NCBI GenBank assembly: GCA_040902425.1 | Contig: JBBDXI010000111.1 | Span: forward strand, 1 to 62,253 | DNA length: 62,253 nucleotides | Direction: 5' to 3' | Source of the DNA: JBBDXI01 sp040902425 | GTDB lineage: Bacteria; Planctomycetota; Phycisphaerae; Phycisphaerales; UBA1924 | Shown here: piece after piece, positions 17,501-26,431 of the stretch | Layout of the letters: every line of letters begins with the position of its first letter | Position numbering within the stretch: position 1 is the first letter of the stretch | The notes under the pieces: generated by a model | Database searches by the model: none | The model's input: only the letters and a program-made list of their open reading frames with translations | Told to the model about the DNA's origin: nothing | Made by a program: the position numbers and the translations under genes

Positions 17501-18487
17501 TTATTCGCTGATGAGCACACGGCCGAGGGCATCCTCGTTGAGCGGCACCGCCTTGGTGTGCCCGTCGATGAACTGCACGTTGATCGTCCAGCGGTGGCGC
17601 GGCGCGCCGGAGACCTCCGCCGTGTCCGGGTTCACGGGGAACCCGAACTGGTAGGAGATGCCGCGGCTGAACAGGCTGGGGGGCGAGAACCCCCGGAACA
17701 TCTCGTTGTAGTCCCTCATGGTGAAGCCCGGCTGGGTCTCGACATCGAAGTACAGCAGGTAGTTCATGCCCTGCGGGGGCTCGAAGAGGCGCGGCTCGCC
17801 GTCGGCCATCAGCGAGACCGAATCGGTGCGGTGGATGAGGTGGAGCCGGCCCATGTGCCGCTGGGCCTGCAGGTAGGACTCGCCCAGGGGATACTCGTTG
17901 AGCATGTACGAGGACATCTCGCCGAGGCCGCCGGTGGCGGTCCACGACAGGTCGTTGGGGAGGAGCGTGTTCCCCAGGTGCATCGGGTCCTGCGTGTCGA
18001 ACGTCGTGTCATCCGGGCAGCGCGTGTGCGAGAGGAAGCTCTGGCTGGCCGCGGGGTCCCCGCCGGGATGGCCCAGCTGCGGGCGCAACGCCGCGGCCGA
18101 AGAGGTGTCGAGGTCCACGCCGGCGAACTCAGCAAGCATGGCGAAAAAGGGGAGCGGGCGCCGCGCCGAGCCGGGCCCCGACTGGGTGTAGTAGGTGAGA
18201 CCCCTGGGCAGGTGCGCGTCCGTGAAGGTGGCGGGCGTGCGCTCCCACAGCCGCCCCGCGATCGGCGCCTGGCCCTTCCGCTCGGCCATGAACGCCGCCA
18301 TGAGCTGCCCCAGGTTCCGCTGCTGCGCCGCGCACCGGCTGCTGCGCGCCGCGGCCCGCGCCCCCGCGAGCACGGGCAGGAGCAGGCCGATCAGGATGCC
18401 GATGATCGCGATGACCACCAGCAGCTCGATGAGCGTGAAGGCCGGTGCCCCGGCGACGCGTCGGCGACGTGTCGGGCCCGCGTCCAT
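17501..18487 (-). CDS. Prepilin-type cleavage/methylation (pseudopilin-like) protein
   Basis: A 328-residue protein with an Arg-rich leader, the prepilin motif FTLIELLVVIAIIGILIGLLLP (Glu +5) and a single N-terminal helix, then ARAAARSSRCAAQQRNLGQLM. The large C-terminal region ends with NVQFIDGHTKAVPL, the DGH-type C-terminal element found in planctomycete pseudopilins. Its ATG (18487-18485) follows directly on the stop of the kelch/dockerin gene (18490-18488) with no spacer, so the two are translationally coupled and this is the downstream cistron. Exported with type II secretion-like machinery is the family expectation. Whether it acts as a pseudopilin for its neighbour is inference. Confidence 0.85.
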   Translation of the reverse strand: MDAGPTRRRRVAGAPAFTLIELLVVIAIIGILIGLLLPVLAGARAAARSSRCAAQQRNLGQLMAAFMAERKGQAPIAGRLWERTPATFTDAHLPRGLTYYTQSGPGSARRPLPFFAMLAEFAGVDLDTSSAAALRPQLGHPGGDPAASQSFLSHTRCPDDTTFDTQDPMHLGNTLLPNDLSWTATGGLGEMSSYMLNEYPLGESYLQAQRHMGRLHLIHRTDSVSLMADGEPRLFEPPQGMNYLLYFDVETQPGFTMRDYNEMFRGFSPPSLFSRGISYQFGFPVNPDTAEVSGAPRHRWTINVQFIDGHTKAVPLNEDALGRVLISE

Positions 18488-20761
18488 TCAGGGGCACCCC
18501 GCGGCGTACTTCGTCAGGAAGCAGCCGAAATCCTGGACGTTGAGCACGGGGGCCGTCGTGCTCCCGTCGCAGTTGGCATACGCATCGCCTGCGGCGTACC
18601 TCGTCAGGAAGCACGCGAAGTCCTGGACGTTGAGCACCGGCGGCGTCGTGCTGTTGTCGCAGTTGGCGTAGCACCCGCCCCCACTCACCGTGAGCGAGGC
18701 GGGGGCGCTGACCGCCGAGCCGCACCCGTTCGAGACCTCCACGTCGTACGACCCGGCATCGCCGGTCCCGACGGGGTCGATCGTGAGCGTCGATGTCGCC
18801 GAACCGGCGATGTTCCCCCCGTCGCTCAGAGGGGCGCCGTTCCGGCGCCAGCGGTACGCGGTCGTGTTCATCGCCACCACCGAGAACTGCGCGCTCCCGC
18901 CGACCGGAGCCGTCACCGGCGACGGCGGCGTACCGACGCTCGGCGCCCCGCTGGGAAGCTCCCAGGTTTCCGCGCTGTAGGAATAGTCGAACCCGCCGTG
19001 CAGCACCATGAGGCCCCGTCCGCTGTCGTACGCCATCGCCGGGGCATCCCGCAGCCCGGGGCTGGCGCCCGGGCGCTGGGCCCAGGAAGCCCCGTCCCAC
19101 TGCCAGGTGCCGGGGGCGTACCCCGCCAAGTCCTCGCCGCCGAAGAGGATCGTGCGCGCGGCGGCGGAGTCGTACGCCATCCCCTGGAACTTGCGGACCG
19201 GGCCGCTCGGCGTGCGCAGGGTCCATGCGGTCCCGTTCCACTCCCACGTCTCGCCGCTGATGCCGGCGGCGCCCTCGCCGCCGTGGAGCACCGTGACGCC
19301 CCGGAAAGCGTCGAAGGTCATCCCGTGGAATGCCCGGGGAGAGGGGCCGGTTGTGGTTCGCAGGGTCCACGCCGAGCCATTCCACTCCCAGGTGTCGCCG
19401 AGGTACGAGTTGTCGCCGTTGGTGCCGCCGAAGAGTACCACGACCCCGCGCGCGGTGTCGTTGGACATCCCGGGGAAGGACCGGGGAGAGGGGCCGGTCC
19501 CGGGGCGCTGGGTCCACGCGGATCCGTTCCAGGTCCACGTCTCCCCGTCGAACGAGTTGGCGCCCACCGCGCCGCCGAACAGCGTGACCAGGCCCCGGGC
19601 GCTGTCGAAGACGATCCCGTTGCCCGTGCGGGCCGAGGGGCCGGCGGCGCCCTTGAGCGACCACGCCTGGCCGTTCCACGCCCACGTCTGCGCGGTCTTC
19701 CCCGTCCCGTGCTCACCGCCGAAGAGGACCGTCTCGGCGCGCAGCGGGTCGTACGCGATGGCGTGGAACGCGCGACCGGTGAGCGCCGAGCCGCTCACCA
19801 GCGTCCACGCGGCACCATCCCACTCCCAGGTCTGGTTGTTCCACGCCCCGTCGTCGCCCCCCATGAGCACGACCTTCTGGCGCACGGTGTCGTACGCCAT
19901 CGCGTTCGCGCCCATCGGGGGCGGGCCGGAGACGGCGCGCTGGGCCCAGGCCGTCCCGTTCCACTCCCACGTCTCGCCGTTGTAGCCGCTGGCGACATAC
20001 CCCCCGTAGAGCACGGTCACCCCGCGGGCCACGTCGTAGGCCATGGCGTGGTACGCGCGCGGCGCCGGGCCGGAGACCTGGCGCTGCAGCCAGGTCGTGC
20101 CGTTCCACTCCCAGGTCTCCCCGTTGACGTTCCCCGTGTCGCCCCCGAACAGCACCGCCCAGCCCCGCGCCGTGTCGAACGCCATGGCCGCGCCCCCGCG
20201 GGGGGACGGGCCCGAGGAGGAGGCCAGCGTCCACCCCGAGGGGCCCAGGACGTGCGTCTGCCCGATTGCCTGGAAGAGGTTGAAGCCCCCGTAGAGGATG
20301 ACCTGGTTCCGCACGCTGTCGTAGGCCATGCAGGCGTAGGCGCGGGGCGTCATGCCGAAGCCGGCCCGCTGCGCCCAACTCGTGCCGTTCCACTCCCAGG
20401 TGTCGGCGAAGTAGAAGATGTTCTCACCGCCAAAGAGGACGGTGACGCCGCGCCCCGCGTCGAACGCCATGGCCAGCGCAGCGCGGGCCGTGGGCCCGCC
20501 CGCAAACGGCCGGTCGGTCCAGGCCGTCCCGTTCCACTCCGAGACGCGCCCGTTGTACCCCTGGTTGTCGTACCCGCCGTAGACGACGCCGACCCCCCGC
20601 GCCGAGTCGAAGACCATCGCGTGGTAGGCGCGGGCGCCCGGACCGGCCGTCCGGTTCACCCACTCGCACGCCTGCCCGAGCACGGCGTGGGGCGCGGCCA
20701 GAGCCATGAGGTGGGCGCCGCACAGCGCGGCCGGAAAGCACAGGGACTTGCGTGTGGACAT
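18488..20761 (-). CDS. Secreted kelch-repeat protein with Ig-like domain and GC-type dockerin
   Basis: A 757-residue exported protein started at ATG 20761, which gives a signal peptide (MSTRKSLCFPAALCG, cut after AVLGQ) and lies after gagg. About twelve kelch-like repeats of roughly 50 residues follow; each has the form HAMAYDxxRGVTVLxGG, then a TWEWNGTAW element. Twelve repeats would fit two six-bladed propellers. An Ig-like domain (about 610-690, PVGGSAQFSVVA ... TGDAGSYDVEVSNGCG) comes next, then the two-part Cys-rich dockerin module at the C-terminus (about 695-757). Likely a surface or matrix-bound binding protein held by a dockerin-cohesin-type contact. No cohesin gene is visible in the window. 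The prepilin-like gene is directly coupled downstream. Confidence 0.88.
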   Translation of the reverse strand: MSTRKSLCFPAALCGAHLMALAAPHAVLGQACEWVNRTAGPGARAYHAMVFDSARGVGVVYGGYDNQGYNGRVSEWNGTAWTDRPFAGGPTARAALAMAFDAGRGVTVLFGGENIFYFADTWEWNGTSWAQRAGFGMTPRAYACMAYDSVRNQVILYGGFNLFQAIGQTHVLGPSGWTLASSSGPSPRGGAAMAFDTARGWAVLFGGDTGNVNGETWEWNGTTWLQRQVSGPAPRAYHAMAYDVARGVTVLYGGYVASGYNGETWEWNGTAWAQRAVSGPPPMGANAMAYDTVRQKVVLMGGDDGAWNNQTWEWDGAAWTLVSGSALTGRAFHAIAYDPLRAETVLFGGEHGTGKTAQTWAWNGQAWSLKGAAGPSARTGNGIVFDSARGLVTLFGGAVGANSFDGETWTWNGSAWTQRPGTGPSPRSFPGMSNDTARGVVVLFGGTNGDNSYLGDTWEWNGSAWTLRTTTGPSPRAFHGMTFDAFRGVTVLHGGEGAAGISGETWEWNGTAWTLRTPSGPVRKFQGMAYDSAAARTILFGGEDLAGYAPGTWQWDGASWAQRPGASPGLRDAPAMAYDSGRGLMVLHGGFDYSYSAETWELPSGAPSVGTPPSPVTAPVGGSAQFSVVAMNTTAYRWRRNGAPLSDGGNIAGSATSTLTIDPVGTGDAGSYDVEVSNGCGSAVSAPASLTVSGGGCYANCDNSTTPPVLNVQDFACFLTRYAAGDAYANCDGSTTAPVLNVQDFGCFLTKYAAGCP

Positions 20762-21002
20762 CGCGGTGCACCTCTGCGGGGACCGTCCGCGGGCGGGGGC
20801 CCCGTTTCCTGGTGGGACCAGCGCGGCCTGCGCTGTTCCCACACACGCCCTTTGCCGGCCGCATCCATCGCGAGCCGGACCCCACGAGACCCGGCGGGTC
20901 GGCCCGGGGCGCACCCGCGGCCCCGGATGCACAAAGGAGCGGGAGCACCCCGGCCCTGATACACCTTGCCCCGGCCTCTGTCCGATCCAACAGTTCTCAC
21001 CC
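20762..21002. other. Divergent intergenic region between kelch/dockerin gene and sigma factor operon
   Basis: This 241-base spacer separates two divergent transcription units and must hold both promoters. I see no convincing -35/-10 pair or operator. The frame of the sigma factor stays open leftward through the whole spacer, but that part has no recognisable protein sequence. Confidence 0.4.
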
Positions 21003-21566
21003 GTGCGGGAGGCCCACACCACGCCCGACCCCCAATCCCAGGACCCTGCGCTCGTCGAGGCCTGCCTCAAGGGCGACCGGCGGGCCTGGGCATCGCTCAT
21101 CGACCGCTATGGCCGGCTGGTGTACTCGGTCCCCAGTCGCCGGGGCCTGCCGCCCGAGGCCTGCGAGGATGTCTTCCAGGATGTCTTCGCCATCCTCCTG
21201 AAGGAGTTGCCCCGGCTGCGGGATGCGGCGAGCCTCCCCAAATGGCTGATCACGACGGCCGTCCGGGAATCGGCGAGGGCGGCCAGGCGGGCCGGACCGA
21301 CGGCTTCGGTCCTGCCGGACGTCCAGGCCCAGCCCCCGCCCGAGGAGGAACTGGCGGCGGCCGAGGAGCGCCAGCGCATCCGCGAGGCGCTCGACCTCCT
21401 CGGTGACCCCTGCCGCGCGCTCCTCGTCGCGCTCTTCGGGCCGGAGAAGCCGGACTACAGCACGATCGCGCGCCGGCTCGACATGCCGGTCGGGAGCATC
21501 GGCCCGACGCGGGCGCGGTGCCTCGCGAAGCTCGCGGCCATCGTGCGATCGCGGGAGAGCGCATGA
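21003..21566 (+). CDS. ECF-type sigma-70 family RNA polymerase sigma factor
   Basis: A 187-residue sigma factor of extracytoplasmic-function size. Region 2 is clear: LVEACLKGDRRAWASLIDRYGRLVYSV and DVFQDVFAILLKELPRLRD; region 4 is a degenerate helix-turn-helix, DYSTIARRLDMPVGSIGPTRARCLAKL. The GTG at 21003 was chosen because it begins just before the conserved region 2.1; no ATG is close, and no strong ribosome binding site is seen. It is the first gene of a four-gene operon, followed after 55 bases by a small partner gene and then the CHAT protease. No transmembrane anti-sigma factor is adjacent, so control by the partner protein or by proteolysis is plausible but not shown. Confidence 0.88.
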   Translation: MREAHTTPDPQSQDPALVEACLKGDRRAWASLIDRYGRLVYSVPSRRGLPPEACEDVFQDVFAILLKELPRLRDAASLPKWLITTAVRESARAARRAGPTASVLPDVQAQPPPEEELAAAEERQRIREALDLLGDPCRALLVALFGPEKPDYSTIARRLDMPVGSIGPTRARCLAKLAAIVRSRESA

Positions 21567-21621
21567 CGTGTATCACGCGGCGGCGGATCACCCTCCTTTG
21601 AGCAGAGCGCAGGAGACCGAC

Positions 21622-22119
21622 ATGAGGGAACACGAGCTCGAGCAACGCCTTGGGGAAGCCCTCTCCGACCCGGCGCCGCCGCCGCGGGCGGTGGCGCGGG
21701 TGAGGTCGATGATGGCCGGCCCCGTGGCGAGCGCCTGGGCCTCCATCCTGGAGAGGGCCCGCGCCCTGCACGCGACGATCCTGCTCGACACGCGGGCGCA
21801 TCCAGCGCTCGTGGGGTTCCGCGCCGGCGTGTCCGAGGGCTTCGATGTGCTGGCCGCGTCGGAGGGGCGGGAGCTGTTCCTACATATCCGCCAGCGCCCG
21901 GGGTCCGCGGGGTTCACCGTCAAGGGCAAGGTCGAGGGCGCTCCCGGCGCTGCCGGAGTGTGCGGCATCGCCTTCTTTGAGGCCGGGAGCGCCTCGCTGG
22001 TGTGCGACGCACACACGGACCGGGAGGGTGAGTTCGGGGCGGAGGTGCCGGCCGGGCGCTACGACCTTGCGGTCGGGCTCGACCCGCCCTTCCTGGTCCC
22101 CGGCCTGGCCCTCGAATGA
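21622..22119 (+). CDS. CHAT-operon partner protein with carboxypeptidase-regulatory-like domain
   Basis: A 165-residue protein started at ATG 21622 (aggaga upstream). The first 70 residues are helical (ELEQRLGEALSD ... ASILERARALHAT). They are followed by ILLDTRAHPALVGFRAG, a motif that I recognise from small proteins encoded just upstream of CHAT proteins in several phyla, and a C-terminal beta-sandwich ending GEFGAEVPAGRYDLAVGL, like the carboxypeptidase regulatory-like domain. It has no signal peptide and no membrane helix. It lies between the sigma factor and the CHAT gene and overlaps the latter by 4 bases. It could be an anti-sigma factor or an adaptor/substrate of the protease; there is no direct proof of either. 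Confidence 0.7.
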   Translation: MREHELEQRLGEALSDPAPPPRAVARVRSMMAGPVASAWASILERARALHATILLDTRAHPALVGFRAGVSEGFDVLAASEGRELFLHIRQRPGSAGFTVKGKVEGAPGAAGVCGIAFFEAGSASLVCDAHTDREGEFGAEVPAGRYDLAVGLDPPFLVPGLALE

Positions 22120-24938
22120 CCGCGCCGGCCCCTCAGGCTCCCGAGCTGCTCGCCGACCTGGTGCGGCTCGGCGTCGCCGACACCGCCCAGCGCATCAGGG
22201 CCGCCGGAGACCCCGGCCCGCTCCTCGGCGCCATGGCGGATGAGGCCGAGCGGCAGGCGATCAGCGACCCGCGGCGTGCGCTCGACGCGACCGAGGCCCT
22301 GGTCGCCCTCGCCGACCTGCTCGCCATTCGCTCAGCGCAGGCGCGGGCCCGCCGGGCCCGGGGGCAGGCGTTGGCGTACGCCAACCGCTTCGACGAAGCG
22401 CTGGCCGTCCTCCGCGACGCCCAGCGGATCGCGGGAACAGACGCCCCGGTCGAGGGCGCCCGGGCGGGCGTGGCCATGATCCACGCTCTGGCCCGGCTGG
22501 GACGCCTGCGAGAGGCCGCCGAGGTCGGCGAGCAGGCCCGCGAAGCCCTCGCCGGCCTGGGCCAGCCCGTCCTCGCCGCTCGCGCCGATGTCAACCTCGG
22601 CGTCGTCCACCGCATGCTCGACCGGCCGGAGGTCGCCCTCGCCTGCTTCGACCGGGCGCTCCCCGCCTTGGCCGACGCCCCCACGGTGGCCGCCCAGGTC
22701 CACAGCAACCGCGGCGAGGCGCTGCTGGACCTGTGCGACTTCGCCGCTGCGGAGCGGGCCTTCAGCGACGCCCTGGGCACCTTCGAGCGGGCGGGAGCGA
22801 ACCGGGCCGCGTCGATCGCCGAGGGCAACCTGGCCGACCTGCTCGCACGCCAGGGCCGCCACGGGCCGGCCCTCCACCACTTCGAGCGGGCGCGGATGCG
22901 CCTGGCCTCCGAGGGCGCCCCCGGCGATGCGGCACGCCTCGCGATTGAGCAGGCCGAGGCGCAGTACACCGTCGGCCTCCTGGCCGCGGCCGGCGCCACC
23001 TACCGGGCGGCCATCCCCGTGCTCGAAGAGCACGGCATGCAGGCCGAGACCGCCCGCGCCCGGGCCGGCTTCTCCCGCGTACTGGGCCTGGAGGGTTCGC
23101 TGGAGGAGGCGACGCGAGTGGCCCAGCGCGCCGCCGGGGACTTCACCGCTCTCGGCCAGCCCGTGGCGGCCGCGCGGGCCACACTCATCCTCGGGCAGTT
23201 GTCGATCATGGCCGGCGCGCGGATGGAGGGGAGAGCGCTGGTGGGTGGCGCGATGGAGGGCCTGCGCGAACGCCCCGCCGACCTCGCCGCCGCCCACGCG
23301 CTGCTCAGCGCCGACTCGCTGCGCGCCGGCGACGGCGCCGCGGCCGCAGGGGAGGCCGAGGCCGGCCTCGCTCTCGCCCGGGGCGTCGGCCTCGTGCACC
23401 TGGAGCCCACGCTCCGCCACGCCCGCGGGATGGCGCTGCGGGCCCTGGGCCACTCCGAGGAGGCCGCCGACGAACTGGAACTGGCCGCCAGCGAGCTGGG
23501 CCGGCTCCGCGGGACCATCCCGACCGACCGTTTCCGCGCCACCTTCGCCTCCTCCCACGGTGAAGTGATGAGCGACGCGCTGGAGGCGCTCCTGGGCCCG
23601 CGGGTGCCCCGCGGCGTTGCCCGCGCCTTCGTCGTCGCGCAGATGGGGAAGTCCGGCTCGCTCCTGGATGCCCTGGCGCGGCACGCGGGCGCGCCCCCCC
23701 CGGCGGAGGCCGCGGAAGAGCCGTCTCAGGAACTCGTGCGCGCGCACGAGCGCCTGCGGGCGCTGCTCGCCCGGCTGCAGGAGTCCGGCGCCGGCGGCCC
23801 CGCCTCCGCCGCCCTGCGCGAACGCATCGCCGACGCCGGCCGGGAGATCGAGCAGGTCTCCGCCCGGCTCGCGGCCCGCGCGGGATACCACGAGATCGCC
23901 GGCGCCCCGGCCTCGCTGGAGGAGGTGCAGGCCATGCTCCCGCGGGGGTGGGGGGCCATCGAGTATGTCCAGGTGCGCGCCGGATTCTCCGCCTTCGTCG
24001 TGCTCCGGGGGGGTGCACACGCGGTCCCGGTGGGCCCCGTCGGCCCCGTGGAGGCGGCGCTCGAGCGGCTCCGATTCGACGTGGCGCGGGTTGTCGCCCG
24101 CTCCGCGGCCGGCCTGCCGCCCGGGTCGCCCGCATCCGCGGAGCGCTCGCTGTCGGACCTGCACGATCTGGTCTTCTCGCCCCTGGCCCCGTACCTCCGC
24201 GGTGTGGAAGGGCTCATCGTCGGCCCCGTCGGCGCTCTGCACGCGGTCCCGTTTCACTCGCTCCGCGATGCCGACGGCTACCTCGGCGAGCGCCTGCCCA
24301 TCGTCCAGACGCCCAGCGCCTCCGTCATGGCACGGCTCGGGGAGCGGGGACGCGCCGCGCCCGGGGGCAGGCCGCTCATCGTCGCCGTTGCCGACGACGC
24401 GGCCCCGGGCATCGAGCGCGAGGCCGAGGCCCTCCGCGCCACGATCCCCGATGCCGTTGTTCTCACCGGGCAGGAGGCGACCCTCAGCGCCGTGGCGCAT
24501 CACGCCGCCGGCGCCCCGCTGGTCCACTTCGCGACTCACGGCGCGTTCACGCCCGGGCCCGCCGGCGCGTCGGGCCTGCGTCTGGCCGACGGCTGGCTGA
24601 CGGCGGCGGACGCGGCACGCCTTCGGGTCTCGGGGTCCGTCATCACCCTCAGCGGGTGCGACACCGGCCGGGTGGGGTGGGCCGGCGGGGATGAGCTCAC
24701 CGGGCTCATCCGGGCCTTCCTCGGGGCGGGCGCCAGGGCGGTTCTCGGAACGCTCTGGCCGATTCACGACCGCACAGCGACCGAATTCCTGTCCCGCGTC
24801 TATGCCCTGTGGTATGCTGATGCCGGAACCGGGGCGGCCGGGCTCACGAAGGCGTTGCAGCGTGCCCGGCGGGAGTTCAATGCGGGGGGGGTGCACCCCG
24901 CGTTCTGGTCGCCCTACTTTGTGGTCGGGGCCCTATGA
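22116..24938 (+). CDS. TPR repeat protein with C-terminal CHAT (caspase-like) protease domain
   Basis: A 940-residue cytoplasmic protein. Residues about 60-480 are alpha-helical tetratricopeptide-like repeats rich in Ala and Arg (for example ALACFDRALPAL, GNLADLLARQGRHGPALHHFERA). Residues about 590-940 form the CHAT domain of clan CD peptidases: the catalytic His is in VHFATHGAF (residue 808) and the catalytic Cys in ITLSGCDTG (residue 848); ELTGLIRAFLGAGARAVLGTLWP and AFWSPYFVVG are the typical closing elements. The gene overlaps the partner gene upstream and the subtilase gene downstream by 4 bases each (ATGA). TPR-CHAT proteases are activated by binding through the TPR part and then cut a specific partner, as in type III-E CRISPR and gasdermin systems. 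The trigger and target here are unknown. Confidence 0.92.
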   Translation: MTAPAPQAPELLADLVRLGVADTAQRIRAAGDPGPLLGAMADEAERQAISDPRRALDATEALVALADLLAIRSAQARARRARGQALAYANRFDEALAVLRDAQRIAGTDAPVEGARAGVAMIHALARLGRLREAAEVGEQAREALAGLGQPVLAARADVNLGVVHRMLDRPEVALACFDRALPALADAPTVAAQVHSNRGEALLDLCDFAAAERAFSDALGTFERAGANRAASIAEGNLADLLARQGRHGPALHHFERARMRLASEGAPGDAARLAIEQAEAQYTVGLLAAAGATYRAAIPVLEEHGMQAETARARAGFSRVLGLEGSLEEATRVAQRAAGDFTALGQPVAAARATLILGQLSIMAGARMEGRALVGGAMEGLRERPADLAAAHALLSADSLRAGDGAAAAGEAEAGLALARGVGLVHLEPTLRHARGMALRALGHSEEAADELELAASELGRLRGTIPTDRFRATFASSHGEVMSDALEALLGPRVPRGVARAFVVAQMGKSGSLLDALARHAGAPPPAEAAEEPSQELVRAHERLRALLARLQESGAGGPASAALRERIADAGREIEQVSARLAARAGYHEIAGAPASLEEVQAMLPRGWGAIEYVQVRAGFSAFVVLRGGAHAVPVGPVGPVEAALERLRFDVARVVARSAAGLPPGSPASAERSLSDLHDLVFSPLAPYLRGVEGLIVGPVGALHAVPFHSLRDADGYLGERLPIVQTPSASVMARLGERGRAAPGGRPLIVAVADDAAPGIEREAEALRATIPDAVVLTGQEATLSAVAHHAAGAPLVHFATHGAFTPGPAGASGLRLADGWLTAADAARLRVSGSVITLSGCDTGRVGWAGGDELTGLIRAFLGAGARAVLGTLWPIHDRTATEFLSRVYALWYADAGTGAAGLTKALQRARREFNAGGVHPAFWSPYFVVGAL

Positions 24939-26350
24939 AACGACGCGCACAGCACGCCTTGGCCGCAATACTGCCGGCGCTCCTCTTCGCCGCGTCGAGC
25001 CCCGCGCAGACACCCTGCGGCGGCGCCACGCCCTGCGTCTGCGGCCAGATCGTGCTCCGCCTGCAGCCCGGGGAAACGATCGAGGGCGTGAACTCTTCCT
25101 ACGGCGCCACCGTCCTCCGCTCCATCCCCGCGCGCCGGACCTTCCTGCTGGGGCTCGGCCCGCAGGCCAACGCGCCGGCGATCGCCACCGCCATGTCGGG
25201 GGATGCACGGATCGCCTGGGCCGAGCCGAACTTCATCCAGCTCGCCCCCGGCGGCGGGACCCAGAGCTTCTTCCTCAGCTCGACCGCCCAGCAGTACACC
25301 ACCCAGTACGCCACCACCCGCCTCGACCTGGCCGCGGCCCATGCGATCTCCACCGGGACCAGCGTCACGATCGCCGTCCTCGACAGCGGCCTGGACGCCC
25401 AGCACCCGCTCTTCGCAGGGCGGATCGCCCCCGGCGGCTTCAACTTCGTCGCCAACTCGCCGGACTTCTCCGACGTGGGCAACGGACTGGATGACGACGG
25501 CGACGGCCTGATCGACGAGATGACCGGACACGGCACGTTTGTCGCCGGGCTCTCGGTGCTCGCCTCGCCCGGGGCGCGCATCCTCCCGCTCAAGGTGCTC
25601 AACAGCGACGGCGTGGGGACCGCCTTCCATCTCGCCCAGGCGATCGACGCCGCCTCGGCCTCGGGCGCCTCGGTCATCAATATCAGCCTGGGCTCCACGA
25701 TCCCTTCCCGGTCCGTCCTCGAGGCCGTGAACAGCGCCCTCGCCCAGGACCACCTCGTCGTCGCCGCCGCCGGGAACAGCAACCGCCAGGACCCGCCGCT
25801 CTACCCCGCGGCGTGGGACGGCGTCATCGGCGTCGCCGCCACGGACGAGAACGATCTGAAAGCCGGCTTCAGCGACTACGGCCCGTACATCGCCGTCTCG
25901 GCCCCGGGCGCGGGCATGGTCGGCCCGTTCCCCGGCGGGCTCTACTCCAGCGCCAGCGGCACCAGCTTCGCCGCCCCCCTGGTCTCGGGCACCGCCGCCC
26001 TGGCGCGTGCCCTGGCCCCCGGCGCGACACGCACGACCGTGGCCGCGCTGCTCGGCCACACGAGCACCGACATCTCCACGCTCAACCCGTCGCACGCCGG
26101 CCTGCTCGGAGCCGGGCGCATCCACGCCGGCGCCGCCGCGGCCGCCGCCTCGGCCCCCGCCCCCTGTTACGCCAACTGCGACGGGAGCACATCCGCCCCG
26201 GTCCTCAACGTGGCCGACTTCTCCTGCTTCCTGCAGCGCTACGCCGCGGGCGACCCCTGGACCAACTGCGACCAGAGCACAACCGCGCCGGTGCTCAACG
26301 TCCAGGATTTCGGCTGCTTCCTTGCCGGCTACGCCGCGGGCTGCCCCTAG
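24935..26350 (+). CDS. Secreted S8 (subtilisin-like) serine protease with GC-type dockerin
   Basis: A 471-residue exported protease. It has a signal peptide (MKRRAQHALAAILPALLFAAS, cut near SPAQ), an inhibitor-like propeptide (about 35-105, ending DARIAWAEPNF), and the S8 catalytic core with Asp150 in AVLDSGLD, His199 in GHGTFVAG, Asn281 in AAAGNSN and Ser344 in SGTSFAAPLVSG. All triad residues are intact. The last 60 residues are a two-part GC-type dockerin (one repeat reads CYANCDGSTSAPVLNVADF, the second CDQSTTAPVLNVQDF). The gene starts by ATGA overlap with the CHAT protease gene, so two proteases of different clans are made together. After the stop there are only about 155 bases before the tRNA-derived repeat at 26508. 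Confidence 0.92.
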   Translation: MKRRAQHALAAILPALLFAASSPAQTPCGGATPCVCGQIVLRLQPGETIEGVNSSYGATVLRSIPARRTFLLGLGPQANAPAIATAMSGDARIAWAEPNFIQLAPGGGTQSFFLSSTAQQYTTQYATTRLDLAAAHAISTGTSVTIAVLDSGLDAQHPLFAGRIAPGGFNFVANSPDFSDVGNGLDDDGDGLIDEMTGHGTFVAGLSVLASPGARILPLKVLNSDGVGTAFHLAQAIDAASASGASVINISLGSTIPSRSVLEAVNSALAQDHLVVAAAGNSNRQDPPLYPAAWDGVIGVAATDENDLKAGFSDYGPYIAVSAPGAGMVGPFPGGLYSSASGTSFAAPLVSGTAALARALAPGATRTTVAALLGHTSTDISTLNPSHAGLLGAGRIHAGAAAAAASAPAPCYANCDGSTSAPVLNVADFSCFLQRYAAGDPWTNCDQSTTAPVLNVQDFGCFLAGYAAGCP

Positions 26351-26431
26351 CCGCGACGCGCGGCTTCCGCCGGCGACCCGCAGGCGTCGCGAAGCCCCGG
26401 CGCGCCGAGGTGGCGATCGCCGGACGCATCG

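Noticed and set aside
20762..21100. Longer start for the kelch protein at 21100
   Set aside because: The extra 113 residues are low complexity and precede a proper signal peptide starting at 20761; they would also overlap the divergent sigma factor.
22332..24896. 854-codon minus-strand frame opposite the CHAT gene
   Set aside because: Shadow of a high-GC coding strand; no domain, while the plus strand has intact CHAT motifs.
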